Shown: positions 1 to 7,045, counted from the stretch's first letter. The stretch: 64,000 bases of DNA from Sinomicrobium soli (GCF_003285545.1 NZ_QLNV01000009.1:62001-126000), one strand, 5' to 3'. Notes: a model not told the origin generated them from the letters alone. Made by a program: numbers and translations.

Positions 1-1439
1 AAGTATTTCGGTATATTGATCGTACCTGTTCGAAGATAGGGCAACAATACCTTTACAGACAGCTAAGAACCGTCACATCTATCTCTTCTTTGAAAAGATT
101 TGGGAATTTTTCCCGTATGTTCGGCTCAGATGAAGCCCTAAGAGTGGATAGCCAACAGGAGTTATGTCAACTATCCTCCTATAAGTCTTACTATCTTGAA
201 GAGTTGTTCCGCCCGGAACCTACTGAAAAGTCAGGGAAAATATGGATAGTTTATTTATTGTCCACCCTGGCCATCCTATCAGTGATTTTAAGCTTTTACT
301 ATCCGATAGTAAGCTTGACCTTGATACCTGTATTTGTTTGTAATATGGTTTTTCATTACAGGAACAAGAATGTGATTCAGTACTATTTAAACGGTGTCGG
401 GCAACTGTCTGTTAGTTATAGGGTTGCTAATAAATTAATAACTTTTTCAAAGATTCGGTCTTATCATAAGGATTTCGGTTTTATGAGTAATATAAAACCT
501 GTCTTGTCTAAGGCCAGGTTTATTGAATGGGAAAAAAAATTAGACAACGAATATGCCGCCCTGTTTTGGCTTATGACGGAATTACTGAAAATCACGTTCA
601 ATATAGAGTTTATTCTATTCTATCATTTCCAGGCTTCCCTGGAAAAGGAAAAGGCAAATATCAGAAAGTTGTTTTCGTTTATTGGAGAAGTAGATTCGGC
701 CATTTCATGTGCTTCTTTGTATCACGGGCATCACAAAATTTGTGAACCGGTATTTAGTGGTGACAAAAGTATTGTGGTAGAAGGCCTATACCATCCCCTG
801 ATTGAAAATTGTATTACCAATGATTTGGCTTTAAAAAACAGAAGCCTTTTACTTACAGGGTCTAATATGTCGGGAAAAACCACATTTATACGATCTTTCA
901 GTATCAACGCTATATTATCTCAAACAATAAATGTATGTTTCGCTGACCGCTATATTGCTCCGTTTCTTAAGATATACTCATCCATAAGGATTTCGGATAA
1001 TCTTATGAAAAATACCAGTTATTACCTTCAGGAGGTTTTAACCATCAAAAATCTTATAGAGACCTCTGAGGATGAAACCCCGTGTTTATTTGTATTGGAT
1101 GAACTTTTCAAAGGAACAAACACCGTAGAAAGAATTGCTGCGGGAAAAGCTATATTGTCCTATCTGAATAAGGCTAACCACATAGTCATGGTATCAACTC
1201 ATGATTTGGAACTGACTGAATTGTTGGAGAACGAGAATTTCGAATTATATCATTTTGCGGAAAGTATTGAGAACAATAGCTTGATTTTCGATCATAAACT
1301 GAGACCCGGCAGGCTTAGGACGAGAAACGCCATCAAGATTCTTGAATTATATGATTATCCTATAGAAATTATTAAGGAATCGGAGGTTTGTGCCAAAAAT
1401 TGGGGGTATCTGCATAATGTCGATAAACCTTCACTTTAG
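1..1439 (+). CDS. MutS-like ATPase, membrane-linked (5' end outside window)
   Basis: The reading frame is open from base 3 through an internal TTG at 90, and the residues before that TTG (VFRYIDRTCSKIGQQ) look like the MutS core/lever region, so the gene begins upstream of the window. The C-terminal half is a MutS domain V ATPase: Walker A TGSNMSGKTT near base 870, Walker B LDELFKGTN near 1097 and a later VSTHD switch near 1195. Two hydrophobic segments near bases 240-350 suggest a membrane anchor, seen in a Bacteroidota MutS-related group and not in mismatch-repair MutS. No mismatch-recognition domain is visible. Function is unknown; repair or recombination of island DNA is only a guess. It is the first of several rightward genes in the island. 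Confidence 0.8.
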   Translation, partial: VFRYIDRTCSKIGQQYLYRQLRTVTSISSLKRFGNFSRMFGSDEALRVDSQQELCQLSSYKSYYLEELFRPEPTEKSGKIWIVYLLSTLAILSVILSFYYPIVSLTLIPVFVCNMVFHYRNKNVIQYYLNGVGQLSVSYRVANKLITFSKIRSYHKDFGFMSNIKPVLSKARFIEWEKKLDNEYAALFWLMTELLKITFNIEFILFYHFQASLEKEKANIRKLFSFIGEVDSAISCASLYHGHHKICEPVFSGDKSIVVEGLYHPLIENCITNDLALKNRSLLLTGSNMSGKTTFIRSFSINAILSQTINVCFADRYIAPFLKIYSSIRISDNLMKNTSYYLQEVLTIKNLIETSEDETPCLFVLDELFKGTNTVERIAAGKAILSYLNKANHIVMVSTHDLELTELLENENFELYHFAESIENNSLIFDHKLRPGRLRTRNAIKILELYDYPIEIIKESEVCAKNWGYLHNVDKPSL

Positions 1440-1486
1440 TAAATGATACTTTTTTAAATGGGAGGGAATGAGTGGAATAAAAGTTT

Positions 1487-1510
1487 ATTTATTTCGTAAA
1501 TGAAATAAAT
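1487..1510. repeat. Inverted repeat between MutS-like gene and next ORF
   Basis: ATTTATTTC and GAAATAAAT form a perfect 9-bp inverted repeat with a 6-nt spacer, 22 bases before the next start codon. It could be an operator or a weak hairpin; there is no T-tract to make it a clear terminator. Confidence 0.4.
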
Positions 1511-1531
1511 GAATAGTACCTGGAACAAAGT

Positions 1532-2338
1532 ATGAACCGGATTTTTAAAAATATAGGGGTATTGATGATAAAGGCGGACAATGCCTTTAATGGTTTGGTC
1601 CGGACAATACGCCATTTTTTCAGAACTAATCTATTTGCCATATTTTTTATCGCTTTATTCTGTGCATTTACTTTTGTAGAAGTAACTTACCTGTTGGATG
1701 ATGCGTACGATACCACAGACCGGATTATTGCAACTGTTTTGTATTTTATTTTTTTAGTGGTGGCTACTACGGCATTATACTTTTTCTTCAAACGAAAACG
1801 GATAAAAAATGTTAATGGTAATTGGGAGGTGATAAATTTTGAGGAAATAACTGATAAAGAAATGACCCCGGAAACCAAAAACACACCGGAACCTTCTATT
1901 TTTATCACAGCTCCACCGCACACTTCCATAAAATTAAAACTAAGGCCACAGGGGCACCACGGAAAGGAAGGAGTAGGGCAGAAAGACATGGTCAACTACT
2001 TAAACGACTATTATAATCATCAATACGAGAACGAAATCCGGTATTTCGTTTACATGCACTTTGAAACCGAAAAAAAGCATCAACGCCTTCGGAAAATAAA
2101 AGGCCCTTTTGAAGCTCCTCCCATAGATGATAAAACAAACTTTATTGAATTGTTTTGGGTTTTGTGTAAAGAGGAAATTATCACCAATTCATTTTCGGAT
2201 GTTTCCACCTTTCTCAATACCATTTATCCCTGGTTGGGAAATTCCATAGAAAAAATTCCCAGTGAGAATAAATTTTCAGAGCATTATAGAAACACTCCTA
2301 ATATTCGGGCTTTTCTTGATCGGATTAAAAGAAAATGA
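1532..2338 (+). CDS. Hypothetical protein with two N-terminal membrane helices
   Basis: 268 aa, family not recognised. Two hydrophobic helices (about residues 32-53 and 64-85) are followed by a basic KRKRIK stretch, so the remaining 180 residues are probably cytoplasmic. The soluble part has a Pro/Thr-rich linker (about 105-125) and a charged, aromatic-rich C-terminal domain ending in a basic helix. It lies 92 bp after the MutS-like gene and before the mobilization genes, in the AT-rich island. The start was chosen because it is the first ATG and directly precedes the hydrophobic part. Role unknown. Confidence 0.6.
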   Translation: MNRIFKNIGVLMIKADNAFNGLVRTIRHFFRTNLFAIFFIALFCAFTFVEVTYLLDDAYDTTDRIIATVLYFIFLVVATTALYFFFKRKRIKNVNGNWEVINFEEITDKEMTPETKNTPEPSIFITAPPHTSIKLKLRPQGHHGKEGVGQKDMVNYLNDYYNHQYENEIRYFVYMHFETEKKHQRLRKIKGPFEAPPIDDKTNFIELFWVLCKEEIITNSFSDVSTFLNTIYPWLGNSIEKIPSENKFSEHYRNTPNIRAFLDRIKRK

Positions 2339-2480
2339 TAAAGATAAGAACGCTTTATTGTTGCATACACTTGACTTATTTTCAATCCCTTGTATTTCCA
2401 ATTAGGCGAATATTTAACGAGCCTTCTCCTTTTTAAGCCAACTTTGAACTGTTGAAACGGAAGTTTAACCTTAAAACAGT

Positions 2481-2789
2481 TTGATGATGAGCAATGTATT
2501 GTTTTATACCCACAACAAGGAAGATTTAAAAAGGGTAGTGCGGATGGTTGTGGAAGAAATCCGAAAAACAGAAATTATTTCCAATACTGCTATGAACTCC
2601 GAAGAGGACCGATTATCCCAAAAGGAAGCCGCCAAGTTTTTGGGTATTTCGGTAACGAGTTTAATTAGTTGGAAGAAAAAGGGATTAGTACCCTATTACC
2701 AAATCGGTCGATCTATTTTCTTTTCTAAAGCTGAACTTCTGGAACTGGCCCGGAAGAATCCGGGTTTAATTAAACCGAGTAGGAAATAG
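2481..2789 (+). CDS. Helix-turn-helix protein, excisionase/MerR-like
   Basis: 102 aa. Residues about 45-95 form a helix_turn_helix_17/excisionase-type domain: LSQKEAAKFLGIS, then a turn and WKKKGLVPYYQIGRSIFF, the pattern of MerR-like winged helix proteins that bind DNA through a recognition helix and wing. The first 40 residues are a charged helix. In Bacteroidota mobilizable elements such proteins sit just ahead of the mob genes and act in excision or mob regulation. The position here, 225 bp before mobC, fits that; its real target is not shown by the sequence. Confidence 0.75.
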   Translation: MMMSNVLFYTHNKEDLKRVVRMVVEEIRKTEIISNTAMNSEEDRLSQKEAAKFLGISVTSLISWKKKGLVPYYQIGRSIFFSKAELLELARKNPGLIKPSRK

Positions 2790-2900
2790 CGCCAAAGAAA
2801 GGCCCGTCATATTATTCTATTCTTTCAGCATCGACCCAATATTAGGGATGCCAACCAATAGAGGATGCCTAAAAGAAACTATCCATCTGAGTAAGAATTT

Positions 2901-2960
2901 CGAGATGTGTTTTTGTTGCCACAAAAACAATCTCGCTTTTGCTCCCGGAGGTCGCAAAAG
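2901..2960. other. Candidate origin of transfer (oriT)
   Basis: Two inverted repeats lie 55 bp before mobC. The first (2901-2935) pairs CGAGAT+TGTTTTTGT with ACAAAAACA+ATCTCG around a TGCC loop, a 15-bp stem broken by one bulged G at 2907. The second pairs CTTTTGC (2936-2942) with GCAAAAG (2954-2960) around TCCCGGAGGTC. Stem-loops next to mob genes are the hallmark of oriT, and the nick site would be expected near the second stem. No mapped oriT was available for comparison. Confidence 0.6.
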
Positions 2961-3014
2961 AAAAATTTTAGATAGTACAAGAAGACAAGCTGAATCTATT
3001 TATTTCACATTCCG

Positions 3015-3332
3015 GTGGTACGAAAAAACAAACATAACAAGAGCGCCTATATCAAATTTCGCTGTACACAGTACGAAAAGAAGCTGCTGTATGTCAAAGC
3101 CAAAAGAACCGGTTTGAGTATGAGCGCTTATTGCCGGAGGGCCGTTATGGAAGACCGGATTGTAGAGCGGTTAACCGAAGAACAACTGGACGCTTATAAA
3201 ATGTTGGTACAGTACCACAACAACTTTCAACGTATCAGGAATATGTTCCGCAAACGAAACCCAAAACTCGCCAATGAAGTAGCCCGGTTAGTCCAGGAAA
3301 TAAAAACACACCTCTATAATTTTAAAAAATGA
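3015..3332 (+). CDS. mobC: Mobilization accessory protein, MobC-like
   Basis: 105 aa, GTG start. The sequence runs YIKFRCTQYEKKLLYVKAKRTGLSMSAYCRRAVM, a ribbon-helix-helix-like DNA-binding start as in plasmid/IME relaxosome MobC proteins, followed by an amphipathic helix with the family-typical NNFQRIRNMFRK segment. It would bind oriT and help the relaxase nick. It overlaps the relaxase start by 4 nt (ATGA), which implies translational coupling. An overlapping ORF from 2848 in another frame is not real, since it runs through the candidate oriT. Confidence is high for the family and moderate for the exact start. Confidence 0.8.
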   Translation: MVRKNKHNKSAYIKFRCTQYEKKLLYVKAKRTGLSMSAYCRRAVMEDRIVERLTEEQLDAYKMLVQYHNNFQRIRNMFRKRNPKLANEVARLVQEIKTHLYNFKK

Positions 3333-4204
3333 TCGGCAAGGGCAAATCCATAGCACATACCCGGGCTTCCATGCAATACGGATGGAACCAGGAAAAGAAT
3401 GCTGAAATCGTCTATACCCAAAACCTTTGCGGGGAGAACCCGAAAGAAGTGACCAAAGAGTTTAAAATGATACAGGACATGAATGCCCGCTGTGAAAAGA
3501 ATACGCTGAGTTTTGTACTTAGTCCTACTATTGAAGATGGCCAAACCCTTAGCAGGGAAGACCTGGAAGAACTTACCGACACTTTTATGAAAGAAATGGA
3601 ATTGGGAGAACGGCAGGCCATCGCTTTTGTACATCGAGATAAAGCACATACGCATATTCATTTATATGTTAACCGGATTGATTTTCAGGGTAAGGCGTAT
3701 AAAGACAACTATATTGGCAAACGCAGCCAGAAGTCTGCCGAAAGGACCGCACAGCAATTGCAGCTTACCACGGTCAGAGAAGTACAGCAAAACAAAGATC
3801 AATCCCTGAAACAAGTTCGGAATGAGATCAAACAGGTACACGACCGGATCATACAGCAACACAGACCGAAAAGTTTTGATGAGTATATTTCCCTGATGAA
3901 ACGGCAACAGGTCTCGGTAATCCCCACTATAAACAAACAGAACCAGTTGCAAGGTTTTCGGTTTCAATACAAGAATCATAACCTGAAAGGCAGCGAAGTC
4001 CACCGGGAGATGTCCGGGGCGAAATTGGGGGTAGCTTTATCCCGTAATCAACAGTTTGGCCAAAAGCTGATACAAAACAACCAGGTTAACCTAATGGGTA
4101 AAGCTGTGGAGCTAAGCAGTAATATTACCGTCAAAATAGCTAAGGAGTTGGCAAAACAAGTTGCTAAAAAGGCTATCGATACAAGTTTCGGAATAGGCTA
4201 TTAA
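3329..4204 (+). CDS. Relaxase/mobilization nuclease
   Basis: 291 aa relaxase of the Bacteroides mobilization type. It would nick oriT and carry the strand into a recipient using a partner element's transfer machinery. Visible motifs are an early Tyr in ASMQYGWNQEK (about residues 14-24) that may be the nucleophile, and the metal-binding histidine motif HRDKAHTHIHLYVNRI (about 101-116). The protein is short compared with many relaxases and has no helicase or primase domain. mobC is just upstream and a small membrane protein follows 13 bp later, making a mobilization operon. No type IV secretion genes are present, so the island is at best mobilizable and not self-transmissible from what is seen here. 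Confidence 0.88.
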   Translation: MIGKGKSIAHTRASMQYGWNQEKNAEIVYTQNLCGENPKEVTKEFKMIQDMNARCEKNTLSFVLSPTIEDGQTLSREDLEELTDTFMKEMELGERQAIAFVHRDKAHTHIHLYVNRIDFQGKAYKDNYIGKRSQKSAERTAQQLQLTTVREVQQNKDQSLKQVRNEIKQVHDRIIQQHRPKSFDEYISLMKRQQVSVIPTINKQNQLQGFRFQYKNHNLKGSEVHREMSGAKLGVALSRNQQFGQKLIQNNQVNLMGKAVELSSNITVKIAKELAKQVAKKAIDTSFGIGY

Positions 4205-4217
4205 AAATACGAATGTC

Positions 4218-4664
4218 ATGGCAAAAATAGAGGAAATCGCAGAATTGCTTACCGAAGAAATACACGGGTTTAATCAATCTATAAATAGGTTAGAAGAATT
4301 AACGAAATGTCTGGGGGATATTAAGGTCAAAGCAGATGCTACTAATATAGAACAACTATTACGAACCGGTCTTCGCTCTCAGGGGAAAAACCTGTCAGAG
4401 CAGGGTAGCAAGCTGGATAAAGTTTTTGAACTCGTAGAAGGTACCTATCTTTTTCCGAGATGGCTGGTCATTATATTTTTTGTCTGTATCGGGACCACCC
4501 TCCTTTGTTTAGGCATCTCTTTTTTCTATTATCAGAAAAATGAAAATACAGAAGTAACCATGAACCGCTATGTCCGGCACTATAACAGCTTTTTTAGGGA
4601 TGCTCCAGAAGCTGAAAAGCTGTACCAAGATTGGGCAGACAAGGAAAAAAACCGCGCAAAATAG
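4218..4664 (+). CDS. Small single-pass membrane protein of the mob operon
   Basis: 148 aa. The N-terminal 75 residues are a coiled-coil-like region with ELL..EI...NQSINRLEEL heptads. One strong transmembrane helix follows (about 80-103, WLVIIFFVCIGTTLLCLGISFF), then a charged C-terminal tail rich in Tyr and Glu. It starts 13 bp after the relaxase. Similar proteins end mob operons in Bacteroidota elements, but no function is established here; a role in bringing the relaxosome to the membrane is inference. It is the last gene before the convergent sigma-dCas12f operon. Confidence 0.6.
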   Translation: MAKIEEIAELLTEEIHGFNQSINRLEELTKCLGDIKVKADATNIEQLLRTGLRSQGKNLSEQGSKLDKVFELVEGTYLFPRWLVIIFFVCIGTTLLCLGISFFYYQKNENTEVTMNRYVRHYNSFFRDAPEAEKLYQDWADKEKNRAK

Positions 4665-4775
4665 TATTAGTTCGGTAAGGATTTGGGGCTTTTTGGGCAT
4701 GGCCTCCCCTATGGCCTGGGCAAAAAAGCGGTCTACGGGACATTCCCTTTGTTTTATCTGGAAATTTAGGTCTAT
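4665..4775. other. Convergent intergenic region with GC-rich inverted repeat
   Basis: The space between the mob operon and the candidate guide RNA. At 4689-4728, CTTTTT/AAAAAG and GGCC/GGCC arms pair around an internal loop. The T-run lies inside the stem and not after it, so it is a poor intrinsic terminator in either direction. No gene seen. Confidence 0.4.
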
Positions 4776-4776
4776 A

Positions 4777-4870
4777 AAATAAGAGAGCCCACGCGTTGTA
4801 TATGCTGTTCGTATTTAGTGAGTGTCATTGACCTCACCTTACGGGTGTACAAGCACCCTCGATAGACCTC
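4777..4870 (-). ncRNA. Candidate dCas12f guide RNA (scaffold plus guide)
   Basis: Read leftward from the dCas12f stop codon. A hairpin GGGTG-CTTGTA-CACCC is followed by a second hairpin GTGAG..CTCAC whose inner part GTCAATGAC can extend the stem, then a single-stranded stretch ending CATATACAAC at 4795. TTGTA in the first loop can pair with TACAA of that end, a pseudoknot like those of Cas12f and TnpB guide RNAs. What follows (4794 downward, GCGTGGGCTCTCTTAT) is therefore the guide. An 8-bp inverted repeat, AGGTCTAT/ATAGACCT (4862-4869 and 4769-4776), brackets scaffold and guide and may mark a processed or paired end. No second repeat or array is visible, so this is a single-guide unit. It is inferred from position, hairpins and the target match at 6966-6981. 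Confidence 0.7.
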
Positions 4871-5968
4871 TTAATCTGTGATGAATTCAATACCTGCCTT
4901 CTCGGCTTTGTACTTTATTTTTGTCATTAATTCATAATAACTCCAGTTCCGCAATACAAATTCTTCCTCCTTAGCGATCTCGATCTTGTCCTCCTGATTT
5001 AATAAAATGAGCGTTCCCGCCTGATGTTTAATGCAAAAATCGATCAATCTCCTGCTGTATACGTGTATACAATGGTGCACATAATTACTTTCCGCATTGC
5101 GGAGTTTGTTCACAGCTTTCAGTTTTCTTTTGGCCCCTTTGCTCGATCTGCAATGGGTCGCCCCGATCTGCGCCCTTCTAAGGGCTGCCTGTATGGCCAA
5201 TCTTCTGTACAGGAACTCTTCCCTGGTGCCAATGGTGAGCCTGGCGTTAACAGTCTTCACTACAATGGGATATTCAAGTGACAAAGAAGCCTCCGCTATC
5301 ACTTCGGGTCTTAGGCCATGTTTTTCTTTTTCGATTTCAAAAACAGGCAGCCAGAAGATTTTGCCATCCTTTAATTTGATATGGGAAGTACAAAGTTTGG
5401 TCTCCCCTTTTATCACCTGCTCCAATAGTCTTCGTTTGTCGGTGTGATCTTTTCCCAAGTAAGTACGAAAGGGGATTTGGAACAAACGAAAGCAAAAGAC
5501 CTGTTTCTCAGTATTAAAGGATAATCCGCTAAGACACTCGGGGCCAAAGGGAAAAGCCATGTCCCTCCTGAAGTTCTTCAGCGAGCGTTCGCCTTTCCAG
5601 TATTCGGGCTTATTTTTGTTAAAGGAGGCGATCAGGGTCCTGTTCAGGTTGGACAATATGTTTGTAGGGATGTCCCCTTTAAAGCGATCTGATACCACGC
5701 GATAGGTCGTATTGATACGGGAGCGTTGTAAGATTCCTTGTTTGTCTTTTTTTTCATCGGCCAGTTTATACTTTATTCCCTCTGATAGATAGAAAAATTC
5801 CTTGATCATTTCCTGTATGTACAAATGGGAAACAATAAGGTTAGCGGCTCTAAAACACCGATTCTGCCACTGGTAGAGTTTATCCAGTTTTTCCTTCCGT
5901 TCTTCTTTAGTAGGTAAATCAACCAGTAACTGGATCTTTCGGGTCAGTTTCAGAGTAGACTTTCCCAT
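4871..5968 (-). CDS. Nuclease-dead Cas12f/TnpB-like RNA-guided DNA-binding protein
   Basis: 365 aa. Residues 1-205 match the WED/REC-like half of Cas12f/TnpB, and 220-365 are a degenerate RuvC fold. The RuvC-I strand reads EASLSLEYPIVV (226-237), where active relatives have a DLGIKYP-type motif: the catalytic Asp is Ser228. The RuvC-II strand GTLILLNQEDK (318-328) has Leu323 in place of Glu. The protein stops at YKAEKAGIEFITD, so RuvC-III and the CxxC zinc ribbon are absent, with no frameshifted remains downstream. It should bind guide RNA and DNA without cutting. It starts 1 nt after the sigma factor stop codon, so the two are one translational unit. Bacteroidota dCas12f-sigma pairs have recently been reported to recruit RNA polymerase by guide RNA (recalled, not checked). 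An active IS605 TnpB is excluded by the lost residues. Confidence 0.85.
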   Translation of the reverse strand: MGKSTLKLTRKIQLLVDLPTKEERKEKLDKLYQWQNRCFRAANLIVSHLYIQEMIKEFFYLSEGIKYKLADEKKDKQGILQRSRINTTYRVVSDRFKGDIPTNILSNLNRTLIASFNKNKPEYWKGERSLKNFRRDMAFPFGPECLSGLSFNTEKQVFCFRLFQIPFRTYLGKDHTDKRRLLEQVIKGETKLCTSHIKLKDGKIFWLPVFEIEKEKHGLRPEVIAEASLSLEYPIVVKTVNARLTIGTREEFLYRRLAIQAALRRAQIGATHCRSSKGAKRKLKAVNKLRNAESNYVHHCIHVYSRRLIDFCIKHQAGTLILLNQEDKIEIAKEEEFVLRNWSYYELMTKIKYKAEKAGIEFITD

Positions 5969-5969
5969 A

Positions 5970-6773
5970 TCAGGCTGATTGTGGTTGCTGTTGGTGTTTG
6001 TCCTGCAATAGCTTGTACGCGGACATAAACTGGCTGTGCACTTCCTTCTCGGATAAATTTAGCTTAGTGGCAATGGAGGCAAACGAATACTTCTTTTCAT
6101 ATCGTAGGTTCAATATCCTTGCCTGTTCCTCGGTCATACTTCTTTGGACTTTCGTTGAAGAGGAAGACTTTTTTTGGGGTTGCAAGAACTGTCCTTGGTC
6201 AATGATGGTCTTGATATTCCTAATAGCCATCTTTACCCCATGACAGGTTTCGTTTATACTTGTTCCCATAACATCGGAAATGGCTTTATACCGAAAGCCG
6301 TATTTTAAACAGAGTTCAATTAAATGCCTTCTTTCTGCATTGAGCAAGGGTAATACGCTTTTGATCCGGTCGAAGGCCTTTTGTTCTAACTCCTGGTCTT
6401 CCAGGTTTTCAGACACACTTGCCGGATCGTATCCTGCCATATAGTCCTGGTAATTGTCGTAGTCCTCTAAGGAATTGACTTTTCTGAAAAACTTATTCCT
6501 GGGTTTAGTGTAGTATGAAATACATTCCCTTTTCATTACAAACTTTAAGAAATAGAGAATATGCTCAGGTCTTTCTATCCTGTCCCTATGAACCCATAGC
6601 TTTAAAAAAGTATCTTGAACTAAGGATTCTACGACAAAATGATCATTTAGCATTCGTTTACCAACCCAAAAGATGATGCCACGATATTGAGCATGAATTA
6701 GTTCTAAAGCAGAAGGGTCACCATTTTTTAATAGTTCAAAATATTTTGGTAGGGGACCGTGTATGCTTTTCAT
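5970..6773 (-). CDS. ECF-type sigma factor with extra C-terminal sigma4-like HTH, partner of dCas12f
   Basis: 267 aa from the ATG at 6773; the longer frame (to 6836) begins with TTG and lacks a placed ribosome site, so the ATG is preferred. Sigma region 2 covers roughly residues 20-95 ([11 protein letters not shown] through WVHRDRI and [12 protein letters not shown]). Region 4 covers about 142-192 ([26 protein letters not shown]). After a Ser/Gln linker comes a second region-4-like HTH (about 212-260, [32 protein letters not shown]). Usual ECF factors are about 170-200 aa and end after one sigma4. The stop codon is 1 nt from the dCas12f start. No anti-sigma factor or SusCD pair is adjacent, which argues against ordinary membrane-signal control and for guide-RNA direction by the partner. 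Confidence 0.85.
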   Translation of the reverse strand: MKSIHGPLPKYFELLKNGDPSALELIHAQYRGIIFWVGKRMLNDHFVVESLVQDTFLKLWVHRDRIERPEHILYFLKFVMKRECISYYTKPRNKFFRKVNSLEDYDNYQDYMAGYDPASVSENLEDQELEQKAFDRIKSVLPLLNAERRHLIELCLKYGFRYKAISDVMGTSINETCHGVKMAIRNIKTIIDQGQFLQPQKKSSSSTKVQRSMTEEQARILNLRYEKKYSFASIATKLNLSEKEVHSQFMSAYKLLQDKHQQQPQSA

Positions 6774-6917
6774 AAGTATAAAGTTTTGCAAATAGGTTTT
6801 GTTTGGAGTACTTAGGGTAGAAGACCTCCCTTGCAAGACTTCATAGTGATCCTATGCAGAAACCTTTGCTTTAGAAAAGAAGAGTTATTGAGAAAGCCCA
6901 TGATAGAAAATGGATGG

Positions 6918-6936
6918 GCGTGGAACTCTACTTATC
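6918..6936 (+). repeat. Degenerate inverted copy of the guide-matched site
   Basis: Plus-strand GCGTGGAACTCTACTTATC resembles the minus-strand GCGTGGGCTCTTTTATC at 6981-6965, differing by small insertions and substitutions. The outer GGGCGTGG (6916-6923) pairs perfectly with CCACGCCC (6976-6983). The two copies thus form an imperfect inverted repeat of about 20 bp per arm. It may be a second weaker target facing the XRE gene, or a folding arm of the leader. Confidence 0.45.
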
Positions 6937-7045
6937 GAACAGGGGTACTGGCATACCTTACAGCGATAAAAGAGCCCACGCCCGGGTCGTGAGCAATCTT
7001 ACTTATCCTCTCGCTGTAAATGAAAAGTGCCAGTTTTCTGTTCGA
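6935..7045. repeat. Three nested perfect inverted repeats enclosing the guide target
   Basis: TCGAACAG (6935-6942) pairs with CTGTTCGA (7038-7045), ACTGGCA (6947-6953) with TGCCAGT (7028-7034), and TTACAGCGA (6958-6966) with TCGCTGTAA (7011-7019), all perfect and in nested order. The central loop (6967-7010) contains most of the guide-matched site. It could be an RNA leader structure upstream of the sigma gene, a DNA cruciform, or paired binding sites for a dimeric regulator. Confidence 0.6.
6966..6981 (-). promoter_or_regulatory. Guide-matched target site upstream of the sigma factor
   Basis: Minus strand GCGTGGGCTCTTTTAT matches the guide GCGTGGGCTCTCTTAT at 15 of 16 positions, including the first 11 without a break; matching stops after base 16. 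The base 5' of the match (6982) is G on the same strand, consistent with the minimal 5'-G adjacent motif recalled for dCas12f-sigma systems. The TAM-distal end points toward the sigma start at 6773, so polymerase recruited here would transcribe the sigma-dCas12f operon. The match is direct; autoactivation is inferred. Confidence 0.65.

Noticed and set aside
2848-3117. 89-aa ORF before mobC
   Set aside because: It runs through the candidate oriT palindromes, has no family features and overlaps mobC in another frame.
4689-4728. Bidirectional terminator between mob operon and guide RNA
   Set aside because: The T and A runs are inside the stem, with no T-run after it.
4777-4870. CRISPR array
   Set aside because: Only one repeat-like unit is present and there are no cas1/cas2 genes.
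4871-5968. Active IS200/IS605 TnpB with omega RNA
   Set aside because: RuvC-I and II acidic residues are replaced, RuvC-III and zinc ribbon are missing, no TnpA or transposon ends were found, and the gene is coupled to a sigma factor.
6774-6836. Longer sigma factor starting at 6836
   Set aside because: It would use TTG, and the added 21 residues show no conservation pattern; the ATG at 6773 fits the usual ECF start before region 2.
6935-6942. CGAACAG shared with the guide RNA scaffold (near 4805-4811) as a second scaffold copy
   Set aside because: Only 7 bases agree and the surrounding hairpins are not repeated.
4781-6981. AGAGCCCACGC copies at about 4784-4794 and 6971-6981 as a target-site duplication flanking an insertion
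   Set aside because: The two copies are in direct orientation about 2.2 kb apart, so this cannot be fully excluded, but the left copy begins exactly where the RNA scaffold ends and the right one carries a 5' G, which the guide-target reading explains better.
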